Below are positions 51,455 through 60,800 of a DNA stretch of 64,000 bases, in pieces. Under the pieces are notes generated by a model that saw only the letters and a program-made list of their open reading frames with translations, ran no database searches and had not been told where the DNA came from. Position numbers and translations under genes: made by a program. Source of the stretch: Zhengella sedimenti (GTDB taxonomy: Bacteria; Pseudomonadota; Alphaproteobacteria; Rhizobiales; Rhizobiaceae); contig NZ_JBKFFP010000004.1 in NCBI RefSeq assembly GCF_046506625.1, forward strand, positions 357,360 to 421,359, given 5' to 3'. Every line of letters starts with the position of its first letter. The first letter of the stretch is position 1.

Positions 51455-52240
51455 TCAAAGCCCTGACGACTGCAGCAGCGCATAACGAATGAACCCCGCA
51501 GAGGCCGCGAATATCAGCGCGGCCAGGAGCACACGAAAGAAGCGGCCGCCTTTCTTGCGTCCTGCCAGGGTGATCGCGTTGGCCAGTCCGATGACGAACC
51601 CGCAGGCCGCGATATAGCCGACGATATGTTCCACGGTGTAGAAATTGAACCGGATCGCGGCGTAGACGGACAGGCTCATCGCCAGCGCCCAGCCGCCGGC
51701 GACGAGCAGGAACCGGCCCGGTCCCGCGACCATCTCGCCGGCATACGGAAAAACCATCAGCAGGCCAGCGGCCGCACCGGCGACCAGTCCGGCCGCTGCG
51801 GCCTCGGTCGCGAAATTGATGTCGCTGGCCGTAAAGCCGGACTGCAGGATCTGGTTGAGAATGAGCTGCGGGTCACCTGGAATGTGAAAGACAAGCAGGC
51901 CGCCGACACCCCAGCCGACGGCCCAGGCCACCGCCATGGCGACGACATTGACGATCATGGAACCGAGCACGCGGCCTGCAGATAGGCCGTCGCCACCCTG
52001 CTGGCGGGAATCGGCCGGCGCAGCGTCGACCGGCTGGCGACCATAGACGGCATGCGGCGCAGCGACCGGGGCGGAGCGGGCGGGCGGCGCGTTTCGCTGG
52101 AGCGGTTCGGACCGGCGCCTAGGCCCGGCGGGGGACGGCGATTTCGCGGCTTCAATCCGCGCTCCGCAATTGCCACAAAACGCGGCTCCCGGTTCCAGGC
52201 GTGCCCCGCACTCGGGGCAAAAACTCGCTGCTTCCGTCAT
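51455..52240 (-). CDS. Zinc-ribbon membrane protein, unknown function
   Basis: 261 aa, start MTEAASFCPECG after GAGGAGAG. An N-terminal double-CxxC zinc ribbon (CPECGARLEPGAAFCGNCG, residues 8-26) is followed by a Pro/Ala/Arg-rich linker to about residue 85 and then about five hydrophobic helices (IVNVVAMAVAWAVGWGVGG, AAAAGLVAGAAAGLLMVF, FLLVAGGWALAMSLSVYAA, IVGYIAACGFVIGLANAI, VLLAALIFAASAGFIRYAL). No enzymatic motif. Divergent from the zinc-ribbon operon at 52505 across 264 bp and likely part of the same system. Confidence 0.8.
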   Translation of the reverse strand: MTEAASFCPECGARLEPGAAFCGNCGARIEAAKSPSPAGPRRRSEPLQRNAPPARSAPVAAPHAVYGRQPVDAAPADSRQQGGDGLSAGRVLGSMIVNVVAMAVAWAVGWGVGGLLVFHIPGDPQLILNQILQSGFTASDINFATEAAAAGLVAGAAAGLLMVFPYAGEMVAGPGRFLLVAGGWALAMSLSVYAAIRFNFYTVEHIVGYIAACGFVIGLANAITLAGRKKGGRFFRVLLAALIFAASAGFIRYALLQSSGL

Positions 52241-52504
52241 GCAACTCTCCTCGCGGACGTCTGCCGGGACCACTCCCACCCATGGACCGGTGCCGCCGAA
52301 AAAGGGACCCAGCCCACAAGGGATGTTTCACCGGCTTCCATCTGCAGCATCGCATCACGGACCGCTGAAACGATTGACGGATGTCAACGGTCAAGATCGC
52401 GCGCTGTGAAAGTATGAGGTCCAGGTCATTCCGGTTCCGCCTTGACCGTTCAGCGGGCAGGTCGCCGGGACTGACAGGGTTGTCGGCTTTCTCGAGGTCG
52501 TTTG

Positions 52505-53365
52505 ATGGCGTTGCAATGCGCACATTGCGGAGAAAAACTGGAGCCGGGCGATCAGTTCTGCCCGTCCTGCGGGGCGAAGGCCGATCAGGAGGCCGGCACG
52601 CCGCCGCCCGGCGCCGGACCGATCGACATCGGCAGGGCCGTGTCATCGGGCTCCCGCTGGGCTGAGATCCTGCGCCGGATCGTACCGCTGGCGTCGCTGG
52701 TGCTCCTCTATGTCTCGCTCGCGCTCGGCGATTACCTCTGGGCCGGGATCGCCGCCGTCGCGGCCGTTCTCTTCTATCTGCTGCCACCACGGATACGGCC
52801 GCCCCAAGGCGCTTATGCCTACGAGCGGATTCCAGCCGTCATCGGGCCGGACATTCTCGGCTTTTTCCTGACATCGGCCTTCATCGGTCTGCCGCTGGTC
52901 GCAAGGGCAATCGAGGGTGGGCATTGGGACGACTTGCTGGAAGAGATCCATCCCTCCGCGGTCCTCGTCTGGCCGATGGCGTTGATCAGCTTGGTCATTC
53001 TCGTCATCGCCTACCGCAATGCGAGCTTCTGGTTGAGGATCGAGCAGGACGGCCTCCGGGTCCGGCGGTCATCGGGCGAGAGGTTCGCGGCCTATTCCGC
53101 CATCCGGCAGGTGGACCTGCACCGGCGCGGGCTGCCGCGCTGGATCAAGGCGCTGACACCTTTCCTCATCCTCGGCGGAAAATACGGTGCGGCCGGCTCG
53201 ATCATGCTGGCGCGTGACGAGACCGGGATCCGGCTGGACATGCGCGATGGTACGTCGATCACCATCGCCGCCGACGCGCTGGAAAAAGCTCTCCTGAAAG
53301 TCCTGGCCGCCCTGAAAGCCCATGGGGTCGAGATGACGCCTGACCTGAAGGAGGCACTGGCATGA
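52505..53365 (+). CDS. Zinc-ribbon membrane protein with PH-like domain
   Basis: 286 aa (ATG 52505; a TTG directly precedes it). Zinc ribbon CAHCGEKLEPGDQFCPSCG at residues 5-23, a short linker, paired helices (IVPLASLVLLYVSLALG; YLWAGIAAVAAVLFYLL), a second pair around DILGFFLTSAFIGLPLVARA and VLVWPMALISLVILVIAY, then a soluble beta-rich part (FWLRIEQDGLRVRRSSGERFAAYSAIRQVDLHRRG) resembling a bacterial PH-like domain. First gene of the + strand operon; 40 bp before the binding-protein gene. Confidence 0.8.
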   Translation: MALQCAHCGEKLEPGDQFCPSCGAKADQEAGTPPPGAGPIDIGRAVSSGSRWAEILRRIVPLASLVLLYVSLALGDYLWAGIAAVAAVLFYLLPPRIRPPQGAYAYERIPAVIGPDILGFFLTSAFIGLPLVARAIEGGHWDDLLEEIHPSAVLVWPMALISLVILVIAYRNASFWLRIEQDGLRVRRSSGERFAAYSAIRQVDLHRRGLPRWIKALTPFLILGGKYGAAGSIMLARDETGIRLDMRDGTSITIAADALEKALLKVLAALKAHGVEMTPDLKEALA

Positions 53366-53405
53366 CATCGGCTCGCCATGGCCCGGACCGGCAGGAGTGA
53401 TCGAC

Positions 53406-54422
53406 ATGCGCAGAAAGCTGCTTGCCCTTCTTTCGGCTGCCGTCATCGTCGCCGCCTGTTCCCAGAACGACCCCTCGAAGGGGTCGGTCGTGGTCTACGT
53501 ATCGGTCGACCAGACGATCGCGGAGCCGGTGCTGGAGGCTTTCGCCCGGGAAACCGGCATCGAGGTCAAACCCGTTTACGACGTGGAAGCCGCCAAGACC
53601 AGCGGCCTTGCGAAACGCCTTGCCGAGGAGGCCGACACCCCGCGGGCAGACGTGTTCTGGAGTGGCGAGCCGGTCCAGACGGAAGTCATGGCGCAAGCCG
53701 GCCTTTTCAGCCCCTATCTGCCAAACAAGCTGCGCCCGGGCCCTCAACCGGGACCGGGAAACCGCTGGGTCGCATTCGGCGGGCGGGCGCGGGTCTTCAT
53801 CCTCAACACCGCCCGGCTGCAGAAAGCCGATTGGCCGACATCGATCTATGACCTGGTCGCAGACGGGCGCGACACCAGCCGGGCCGTTATCGCCTACCCG
53901 CTGTTCGGCACGTCCGCGACCCATGCAAGCGCTCTCTTCACCGCGCTCGGTCCCGAGCGTGCGGGCGCCTTCTTCGACAGTATCGTCGCGCACAAGGTCC
54001 GCATCGTCGATGGCAACTCCGTCGTTCGCGACCTCGTCGCGGCCGGGACCGCCGACTTCGGGCTGACCGATACCGACGACGCCTGTTCCGCCTACGAAAG
54101 GAAACCGGGCGAGGTCGCCGTCGTGTTCCCCGACCAAACGGCCGACGGGATGGGGACGCTGGTCATTCCCAATTCGGTTGCACTTGTGAAGGGCGGCCCG
54201 AACCCGCAAGCCGGCAAACTGCTCATCGATCACCTCCTTTCGGAGGCCGTGGCGGACCAGCTCGCGGATGCCGGATGGTTCCGAATCGACGGGACACGTG
54301 TCTTCTCGCCCGAGACCTGCGGTCTTCCTGCCAAGGTGAAGCCGATGGCGGTCGATTACGCGGCGCTCGCCCTGACGATGGGCGACGTGATCCGCGAGTT
54401 GCGCGACCGGATCGTGAGGTAG
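53406..54422 (+). CDS. ABC-type substrate-binding lipoprotein (AfuA/FbpA-like, type II)
   Basis: 338 aa from ATG 53406, with AGGAG upstream. Lipoprotein signal MRRKLLALLSAAVIVAAC, Cys18 being the lipidated residue. The mature part has the family start GSVVVYVSVDQTIAEPVLEAF and FWSGEPVQTEVMAQAGLFSPY. The adjacent Tyr pair that binds iron in FbpA is not evident, so the ligand may be another anion or complex. Next genes encode the matching permease and ATPase. Unusual is its place inside a zinc-ribbon operon. Confidence 0.9.
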   Translation: MRRKLLALLSAAVIVAACSQNDPSKGSVVVYVSVDQTIAEPVLEAFARETGIEVKPVYDVEAAKTSGLAKRLAEEADTPRADVFWSGEPVQTEVMAQAGLFSPYLPNKLRPGPQPGPGNRWVAFGGRARVFILNTARLQKADWPTSIYDLVADGRDTSRAVIAYPLFGTSATHASALFTALGPERAGAFFDSIVAHKVRIVDGNSVVRDLVAAGTADFGLTDTDDACSAYERKPGEVAVVFPDQTADGMGTLVIPNSVALVKGGPNPQAGKLLIDHLLSEAVADQLADAGWFRIDGTRVFSPETCGLPAKVKPMAVDYAALALTMGDVIRELRDRIVR

Positions 54423-54426
54423 CGCG

Positions 54427-56022
54427 ATGGCAACAACCGGGGCCGGGCAACCTTCGGGCAGGGAGATGGCGCGGCGCGCGCGGTCCGTCCCCGGCGCCCT
54501 GCTCTGGCTCGTCGTGGGCCTCGGGCCGATCCTGGCCCTGCTTGCTGCCACGCGGACAAGCGAGCACATGGCCGAGGCGCTGATCCCCAGCCTCCGCCGC
54601 ACCGGCCTGTTCATGACATCCATCGGGCTCGCCTTCTCGGTCGCGGTTTTCGCCGCCACGGTTTCGGTCCTGGCTGCGCGGGCGCTCCGCCGGCGGTCCG
54701 GCCGGGTAGCCGCCATGCTCTACTGGGCGCCGCTCGCCATGATCGCGGTGCCGCCCTATGTCCATGCCAACGCCTGGATGAGCGCGGGCGCCGGCATCGA
54801 CGCCCTGCTCGGGCGCACGGGGGCAACGGCGCCGGGCGCGCCGGATGCCGTCGCGGCCTTCTGGGTGCAATCCATGGCCTTCCTCCCCGCCGCCTACGGC
54901 TTCGTGCTGCTGGGCATAGCACGCATGGACCCCGCGCTCGTCGATGCCGGCCGCATCCATGCCAACGACTGGCGGGTGTTCCGGCGGATCGAACTGCCCA
55001 TGATGGCACCGTCGGTCATCGTCGGCGGCGGCCTGGCCGCGATCCTCTCGCTGACCGATTTCAGCACGCCGGCCCTTTTCCAGTTGCCCTCTTACGCGAT
55101 GGACGTGTTCGTGACCTACGGATCGGGGGCGGACGCCGGTGCCGTTTTCCTGCTCGCGCTTCCCATGGTCGTGACCGGTATCGCGATCATCGTGGCCCTG
55201 CTCGGCCGGATCGAGAGTGGCACGCGCCTTCCCGACATCCCGCCCTACACGGCGGTTTCCTGCGACACGCCGCCTGCGTGGTTCAAGTCGCTCGAAACCG
55301 CCGCGCTCGTCGTGCTTGCCATGCAATCGGCCGTTCCCGTCGTGGCTCTCATCCAGGCAACCGGTTCGCCGGCGGTGTTCGCGCAGACCGTCGCGGCAGC
55401 ATCGCGCGACATTGCCGGAAGCATGGAGTCCGCCTGTATCTCGGCCCTGTTGGCGATCCTGCTCGGCCTGCTGCTGTTCCGGCACGTGGAAAACCGGGGC
55501 GTCATGCTGCTCTGCCTGCTTCCGCTGGCAATGCCGGGAACGCTGACCGGCGTCGGCCTCATCCACCTGTGGAACAACGATGCGACGTCCGCGGTGTACG
55601 GCGGACCGGCCATGCCGGTCCTCGCCTCGCTGGCGCGTTTCGCGCCGATCGGCATCCTCCTGCTCCATGCCCATCACCGCACGGTCTCGCGAGACCTGAT
55701 CGACGCGGCGCTGATGTTCCGGGGAAACGGCGCGGCGACGTGGAGGTGGATTTACCTGCCGCTCTACTGGCGCGCGGCGGCCGGAGTTTTCCTGATCGTT
55801 TTCGCGCTTTCCCTCGGCGAGCTTGCGGCGACCATCCTCATCGCGCCACCCGGACAGGGGGCGCTCAGCATTCGCATCTTCAATCTCCTTCACTATGGCA
55901 GCACCGCCGCCGTCGCCAGCCTCAGCCTGCTGATGCTGCTCCTGTCGATGACCGCTGCCGTCGTTCTGCTGGCCCTTTTCAACACGCGCGGCGCGGTCCG
56001 AACGGCGGGGAGGACTGCATGA
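54427..56022 (+). CDS. ABC transporter permease, two fused halves (FbpB-like)
   Basis: 531 aa with about 12 hydrophobic helices in two homologous halves, as in iron/thiamine-type permeases. Each half has an EAA-like coupling segment: IHANDWRVFRRIELPMMAPS (near 177) and MFRGNGAATWRWIYLPLYWR (near 429). Starts 4 bp after the binding-protein stop and overlaps the ATPase by 4 bp, so the three form one importer. Confidence 0.92.
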   Translation: MATTGAGQPSGREMARRARSVPGALLWLVVGLGPILALLAATRTSEHMAEALIPSLRRTGLFMTSIGLAFSVAVFAATVSVLAARALRRRSGRVAAMLYWAPLAMIAVPPYVHANAWMSAGAGIDALLGRTGATAPGAPDAVAAFWVQSMAFLPAAYGFVLLGIARMDPALVDAGRIHANDWRVFRRIELPMMAPSVIVGGGLAAILSLTDFSTPALFQLPSYAMDVFVTYGSGADAGAVFLLALPMVVTGIAIIVALLGRIESGTRLPDIPPYTAVSCDTPPAWFKSLETAALVVLAMQSAVPVVALIQATGSPAVFAQTVAAASRDIAGSMESACISALLAILLGLLLFRHVENRGVMLLCLLPLAMPGTLTGVGLIHLWNNDATSAVYGGPAMPVLASLARFAPIGILLLHAHHRTVSRDLIDAALMFRGNGAATWRWIYLPLYWRAAAGVFLIVFALSLGELAATILIAPPGQGALSIRIFNLLHYGSTAAVASLSLLMLLLSMTAAVVLLALFNTRGAVRTAGRTA

Positions 56023-56684
56023 TCGCGGCGGAACACCTGGTCAAGTCGCATGGCGGCGGAGCGGTTCTCGACGATGTCTCGCTCCAGCTTGCCGACGGCT
56101 CGATGACCGTCCTGACCGGCCCGTCGGGGTCCGGCAAATCCACCCTCCTGCGCATTCTCGCCGGGCTGGACCGGCCTGACGCAGGCGTCGTGACCATCGA
56201 CGGCACGGTAGCGAGCGCGCCGGGCGTCTGCCTGGCGCCGCATCGTCGCGGCATCGGCTTCGTGTTCCAGTCGCCGACGCTCTGGCCGCACATGACGGTC
56301 GCGGCAAACGTCGCCTTCGCCATTCCCCACGGATCGAAACGGGACCGTGACGAGCGGGCGCTTGGCCTGCTTGGCAGCGTCGGCGTGGCCGATCTCGCAA
56401 CGCGCTACCCCGGCGAGATCTCGCAAGGACAGGCCCATCGGGTGGCGCTGGCGCGGGCGCTGGCGCCGGAACCCCGCCATCTCTTCCTCGACGAACCGCT
56501 CGCCAATCTCGAATCTCCGACCCGGGCGGCACTCCTGGATCTCATCAAGCAGCAGGTCTCGGGCCGCGATGTCGCCGTGCTTTTCGTCACCCACGACCGG
56601 GAGGAAATGCGCCATCTGGGCGGAAACCTGCTGCGGCTCCAGGACGGCCGGCTGGCGGCCATGATGACGGAGGACGCGGGCTGA
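56019..56684 (+). CDS. ABC transporter ATP-binding protein, short
   Basis: 221 aa. Walker A GPSGSGKST (near 31), Q-loop FQSPTLWPH (near 84), signature EISQGQAHRVALARAL (near 131; ISQGQ in place of LSGGQ), Walker B HLFLDEPLANL and H-loop VTHDREEM. It lacks the C-terminal regulatory TOBE domain of longer FbpC/PotA proteins. Its last base is the first base of the next start codon. Confidence 0.93.
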   Translation: MIAAEHLVKSHGGGAVLDDVSLQLADGSMTVLTGPSGSGKSTLLRILAGLDRPDAGVVTIDGTVASAPGVCLAPHRRGIGFVFQSPTLWPHMTVAANVAFAIPHGSKRDRDERALGLLGSVGVADLATRYPGEISQGQAHRVALARALAPEPRHLFLDEPLANLESPTRAALLDLIKQQVSGRDVAVLFVTHDREEMRHLGGNLLRLQDGRLAAMMTEDAG

Positions 56685-57808
56685 TGGACAGGCAGCTTGT
56701 CATGTCGCCGCGGCCGGCACTCCGGAACACCGGATGGCGCTGGACCGCCGCCTGGATTGTCGTGGTCCTGGCCGGCGCGGCCTGGGTGTTCCGTCCCGCA
56801 CCGTCCTACGTGGCGCCAGCAGGCTGGACCTATGTGGCTGAAACCGGACCCGTGCTCGATGCGGTCCCGGATGGACCCGACCTCGCTGTCGTCGGGCGAA
56901 ACGGCCTGACGATGCTGCACGAGGACGGGACCGTCGGAGCCGTCGCGCTGTCCGGGTTCACCGCGCAACCCATCGCGTTTTCCATCGCCCGCGAACCCGG
57001 CGGGCGGTTGTGGATCGGTCACGAGTCGGGGCTCTCGCTGCGGACTGCACGCGGATGGATCACTGTGGATCACCTTGCGGGAACACGACTCAACGAGGTG
57101 CGCGGCCTTGCCTTCGATCCCGCCGGGGGCGTCTGGGCCGGCGATGCGAGCGGCGTCTGGAAGATCGACGGCGCGCCCGTCGGCGGCCATTTTGCCGGCC
57201 GGTCCGTCCTGGCAGGCGTCCGGGTGCTTTGCCTGCTCGCCGACCGGGACGGTGGCCTCTGGGTGGGAACCGACAACGGGCTCTACCATCGCGGCGCCGC
57301 CGCTGACGACTGGCAGAGCTGGTCGGTCCGGGACGGCCTGCCCAATCGCCAGGTTGCCGCGATGATGCAGGACCGGCAGGGCCGCATCTGGGTGGGAACC
57401 GGCTTTCACGATCAGGGCGGCACGCTTCTTTTCGTTCGCGGTCCGGCGGGCTGGGGGATCGAACGGGACATCCCGCGATCACTGCTGGCTGCGCCGAAAA
57501 CGCGAAGCCTGTTCGAGGACGACGGCGGGTATGTCTGGCTGGGGACCGAGACCGATGGATTCAGCGTCATCGGCGCGGATCTGACCGCATCAACCATCAT
57601 CCGCGGCACGGTCCTGCCGAGCGGCGAGGTCACCACCATCGGCCGTGCGCCGAATGGAAGGACCTGGCTTGGAACGCTGAACGGATTGCTGCTGCTCGAA
57701 CCGGAGGCCGTTGCCGAAGGCCTGCTGCCAACCGGGGCAGGCGCGACCGTGGGCAGGAGCGACGGGAATACATCGCAGGCCGCCCGGCAAGCCGGGTCCG
57801 GGTCTTGA
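56684..57808 (+). CDS. Membrane-anchored beta-propeller (two-component-regulator propeller type)
   Basis: 374 aa. One N-terminal helix (WTAAWIVVVLAGAAWVF, near 19-35) then a periplasmic propeller with repeated (L/V/I/T)W(I/A/V/L)G-type blades: LWIGHESGLSL, VWAGDASGVWK, LWVGTDNGLYH, IWVGTGFHDQG, VWLGTETDGFS, TWLGTLNGLLL. These Reg_prop repeats normally sense ligands in hybrid two-component kinases, but no kinase or output domain follows. It overlaps the ATPase gene by 1 bp, so it may monitor the importer's substrate or dock the next protein. Confidence 0.85.
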   Translation: MDRQLVMSPRPALRNTGWRWTAAWIVVVLAGAAWVFRPAPSYVAPAGWTYVAETGPVLDAVPDGPDLAVVGRNGLTMLHEDGTVGAVALSGFTAQPIAFSIAREPGGRLWIGHESGLSLRTARGWITVDHLAGTRLNEVRGLAFDPAGGVWAGDASGVWKIDGAPVGGHFAGRSVLAGVRVLCLLADRDGGLWVGTDNGLYHRGAAADDWQSWSVRDGLPNRQVAAMMQDRQGRIWVGTGFHDQGGTLLFVRGPAGWGIERDIPRSLLAAPKTRSLFEDDGGYVWLGTETDGFSVIGADLTASTIIRGTVLPSGEVTTIGRAPNGRTWLGTLNGLLLLEPEAVAEGLLPTGAGATVGRSDGNTSQAARQAGSGS

Positions 57809-57827
57809 AAAGGGAGCATGGAAAGCC

Positions 57828-60800
57828 ATGGCGTTTTGCACCCATTGTGGAGCCAAGCTGAAGGACAACAGCCGTTTCTGCCCGTCCTGCGGAGCGGCGA
57901 CGACCGCGGCAGGGCAATCGGGCCAGAAAGCGGGCAGCAAAGGCGCGAAAGCGGGAAAATCCGGGCCAGGAGCCCGCAAGGCATCCGCTGCCATGGCCGC
58001 GCCGCCTGACCTTCCCAGCCCGAGTCCGGAAGTGCCCGACAAGCTGGTGCCCCTGATAGGCTACATCGCCAGCCGGACGATCAGCGCCTTCTTCCGGCAG
58101 CTTCCGACGACAATCGCCTTCGGGCTCGCTGCCTGGGTGTTCCACACCTATCTGCTGGTCGTGGTCAACGAAGGCTTCAACATGGGAAGCCTGACAGGCC
58201 GGTTCCTGGCATTGCAGGGACAGGGTATCTCGGGGAGCCTGCTCTGGATGGTGGGCACGATGATCCTGACTGGCCTGTGGCGGCGCATCCGCGGCAAGGG
58301 TCCACGGGTCAGCCTGGGCGACCGGATCGCCGCGATGCGCGCCTACCTGACCGAAGCGCCGATGGATGCCTATTCGGTGATCGCCGGCGGCGTGGGCATT
58401 GCGCTGTCGATCGCCACTTTCACCAATTCCTCGTCCAGCCTCGTGCTGGCGGTGGGCTTCGGCGCCCTGATTGCCTCCAAGGCAGGTTCGGTCTTCTCGC
58501 TGCTGTTCAAGACAGCCTGGAATACGCTTTTCTCGACCGTTCGCCGGGCTCAGGTCCGCAGATATGGCATGGCCGCCGGCTACCTGGCGGTGGCAGCCTC
58601 CTCGCTCGGCATGCTCGCCAATTCGATGGTGCCGGTCGGCGGCGTCATTCCCGGCGTGATCCTGCTCGGCGCGGCGGTCTTCCTCGGCATGCGCACGCGT
58701 AGCGAGGAAATGGCGGGGCTGTTCATCCTCGCCGGCCTTGGCACGTGGTGGGCGCTGTTCGGACCGGCGGATCTCGTTTTCGCCGATGACGGCGGCTGGC
58801 AGGAATCGGGCGGGACGCTGACCGCCTGGATCAACAGCCAGGGCGCCATTCAAGCCATCATCTACGGCGTCGGTCCCGCGATCGGCACCGGGCTGGGCGT
58901 GGTACTCGGCGGCGTGCTCAGCGACATCGGCGGACAGATCCCTGAGTTCGACGACGGAAACGGCGGAGACGACGACCAGGGGTCGCAGGGTGACGGCGTT
59001 CCGCCGACGATCCACGATCCCGATCTCGTCGATCCGGAAACCGGTGAACGGCTGATCGTTCATGACGGCCAGAGCTACGAAGGCGGCAAGGCCGGGCAGG
59101 TCTGGTACGACGGCAAATGGGTGGACCGTGACGATGCCATCAGTCGTATAGGCCAGTACGAGAAGGATCACCCCCTCTACGATCCCCGGACGGGCGACTA
59201 CCTGATCGTCAACGATGGCAAGACCTACGAGGGCGGCAAGCCCGGACAGGTCTGGTTTGACGGAAAATGGATGGACCGCTCGGAAGCGCAACGCAATCTC
59301 GACAATGTCAACGCGGAACTGGAACGCGAAAGCCAGCGCATCCGCGAAGAGCAGCGTCAATGGAGCGACGAGCAAAGGCGCATCCGCGAGGACAAGCTGA
59401 GAAACGAGGGCTATGTCTTCGACAAGGAGCAGAACGCGTGGGTGCAGGGACCGGGATACAAGCCGACACCCAGCCCATCGGATCTCTTGCGAAAGGCACA
59501 AGAGGATCGCGAACAGCGGATTCTCAAGTCGGCCGACAAGGTGTCCGACCGCGTGACCGGCGAGTTGCGGGAACACATCGAAGAGCTTCGCAACAGCGGG
59601 AAATATGAGGAACTGGCCGAAGTCTGCCGCGATTACTGGCGCGGCGAGGTCCGCGAAGGCCAGGAAGAATCGATCAGCCAGCAACGCTGGGCAACGGCCT
59701 ATGGCATCGGCGAAATGGGCGCGAAGGCCACCGTGGCGGCGTCCCGCGGCGCATTGATGGTCCTCGGCGGACCGGCCGGCGCGGCGGCAACGGCAATCAG
59801 CGTCGGCGCGGTTTCCGCCGCCGGCGAGGGTGCTGAGAAATGGGTGGAGGGCGGTAGCGCCCTCGACGTAGCAAAATCGACGGCCGCCGGCTTCCTGAGC
59901 GGCGCCAAGGACGGCGCCATCGGCCATTTCACCAACCTTCCGGGAACCAGCGGCGTGGTGAAGGTGCTGGTTCCGGCCGCGGCCGACACGGCGGAGACCT
60001 TCATCCGCACCGGCGACATCAAGCGTTCGCTGGCGACCGGTGCCGTCTCGGCCGCCGGTGACATGATCGGGCTGGGAACAGATGCCCTGCCCGGCGGTCT
60101 GAAGAGGGAGTTGATCGGCGCCGCCACGTCGGCGGCGTCCGGCGGAACGCTCAGCGTCATCAATGGCGGCGACTTCGGCGAAGGCGCCATCGACGGGCTG
60201 GTCAACCATGTCGGCGGCAAGGTGGGCAGCAGCGTCGGGACCAGCGCAGTCAACCGCCACGACGCCCAGGCTGAAAGCACGGTCCAACAGGCCCAAGCCG
60301 AGGTGTCCGGTCAGCGCCGCCAGACGGTTCTAACCCACGACCAGGCTGAGAACGTGCTGGCCGGGCTGCGCGCCGACCGCGACGATCCCAACACCTCGCC
60401 CGCCGACCGGCAGATGATCGACGAGCACATTGCCGCGATCGAGAACGGACCGCGCCAGTCGGAACGGATCAACGAGCTGGATCGTTCGCGCATCCAGCGG
60501 GACCAGAACGGCGATCCGGTCGTCGGTTCGGACGGTCACCCGGTCAAGTCCGACAAGGTGGACACCCGCGGTGCGCTCGATCAGCTGCAGGACACGCGCT
60601 CCAGCCGGACTGCCAAACAGGCCGACCCGGAGTTGCGCGACGCCATCGTCAAGACCCGGACCGAGGAGATCTACGCGCCGGCCGACCGGAGGACGATCAA
60701 CCGCGCCGGCGAAAACCCGGACGTCCGGAATATGATGCAGCCGGGCGACAAGCTGGCCATGGACACGTTCTCGACGCCGGGCAAGCCGCCTTCGCTGGGC

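Noticed and set aside
50909..51485. Open frames in the 609-bp gap
   Set aside because: Arg/Pro/Gly-rich translations on both strands and no initiation signals; treated as non-coding.
54223..55893. 556-codon minus-strand open frame
   Set aside because: Shadow of the ABC permease: highly charged Arg/His/Gly composition, no start context, and opposite to clear membrane-protein coding.
57630..60296. 888-codon minus-strand open frame opposite the giant gene
   Set aside because: GC-rich antisense frame with low-complexity His/Ala/Asp composition and no recognisable motif. The plus strand encodes zinc ribbon, helices and repeats in a coherent operon.
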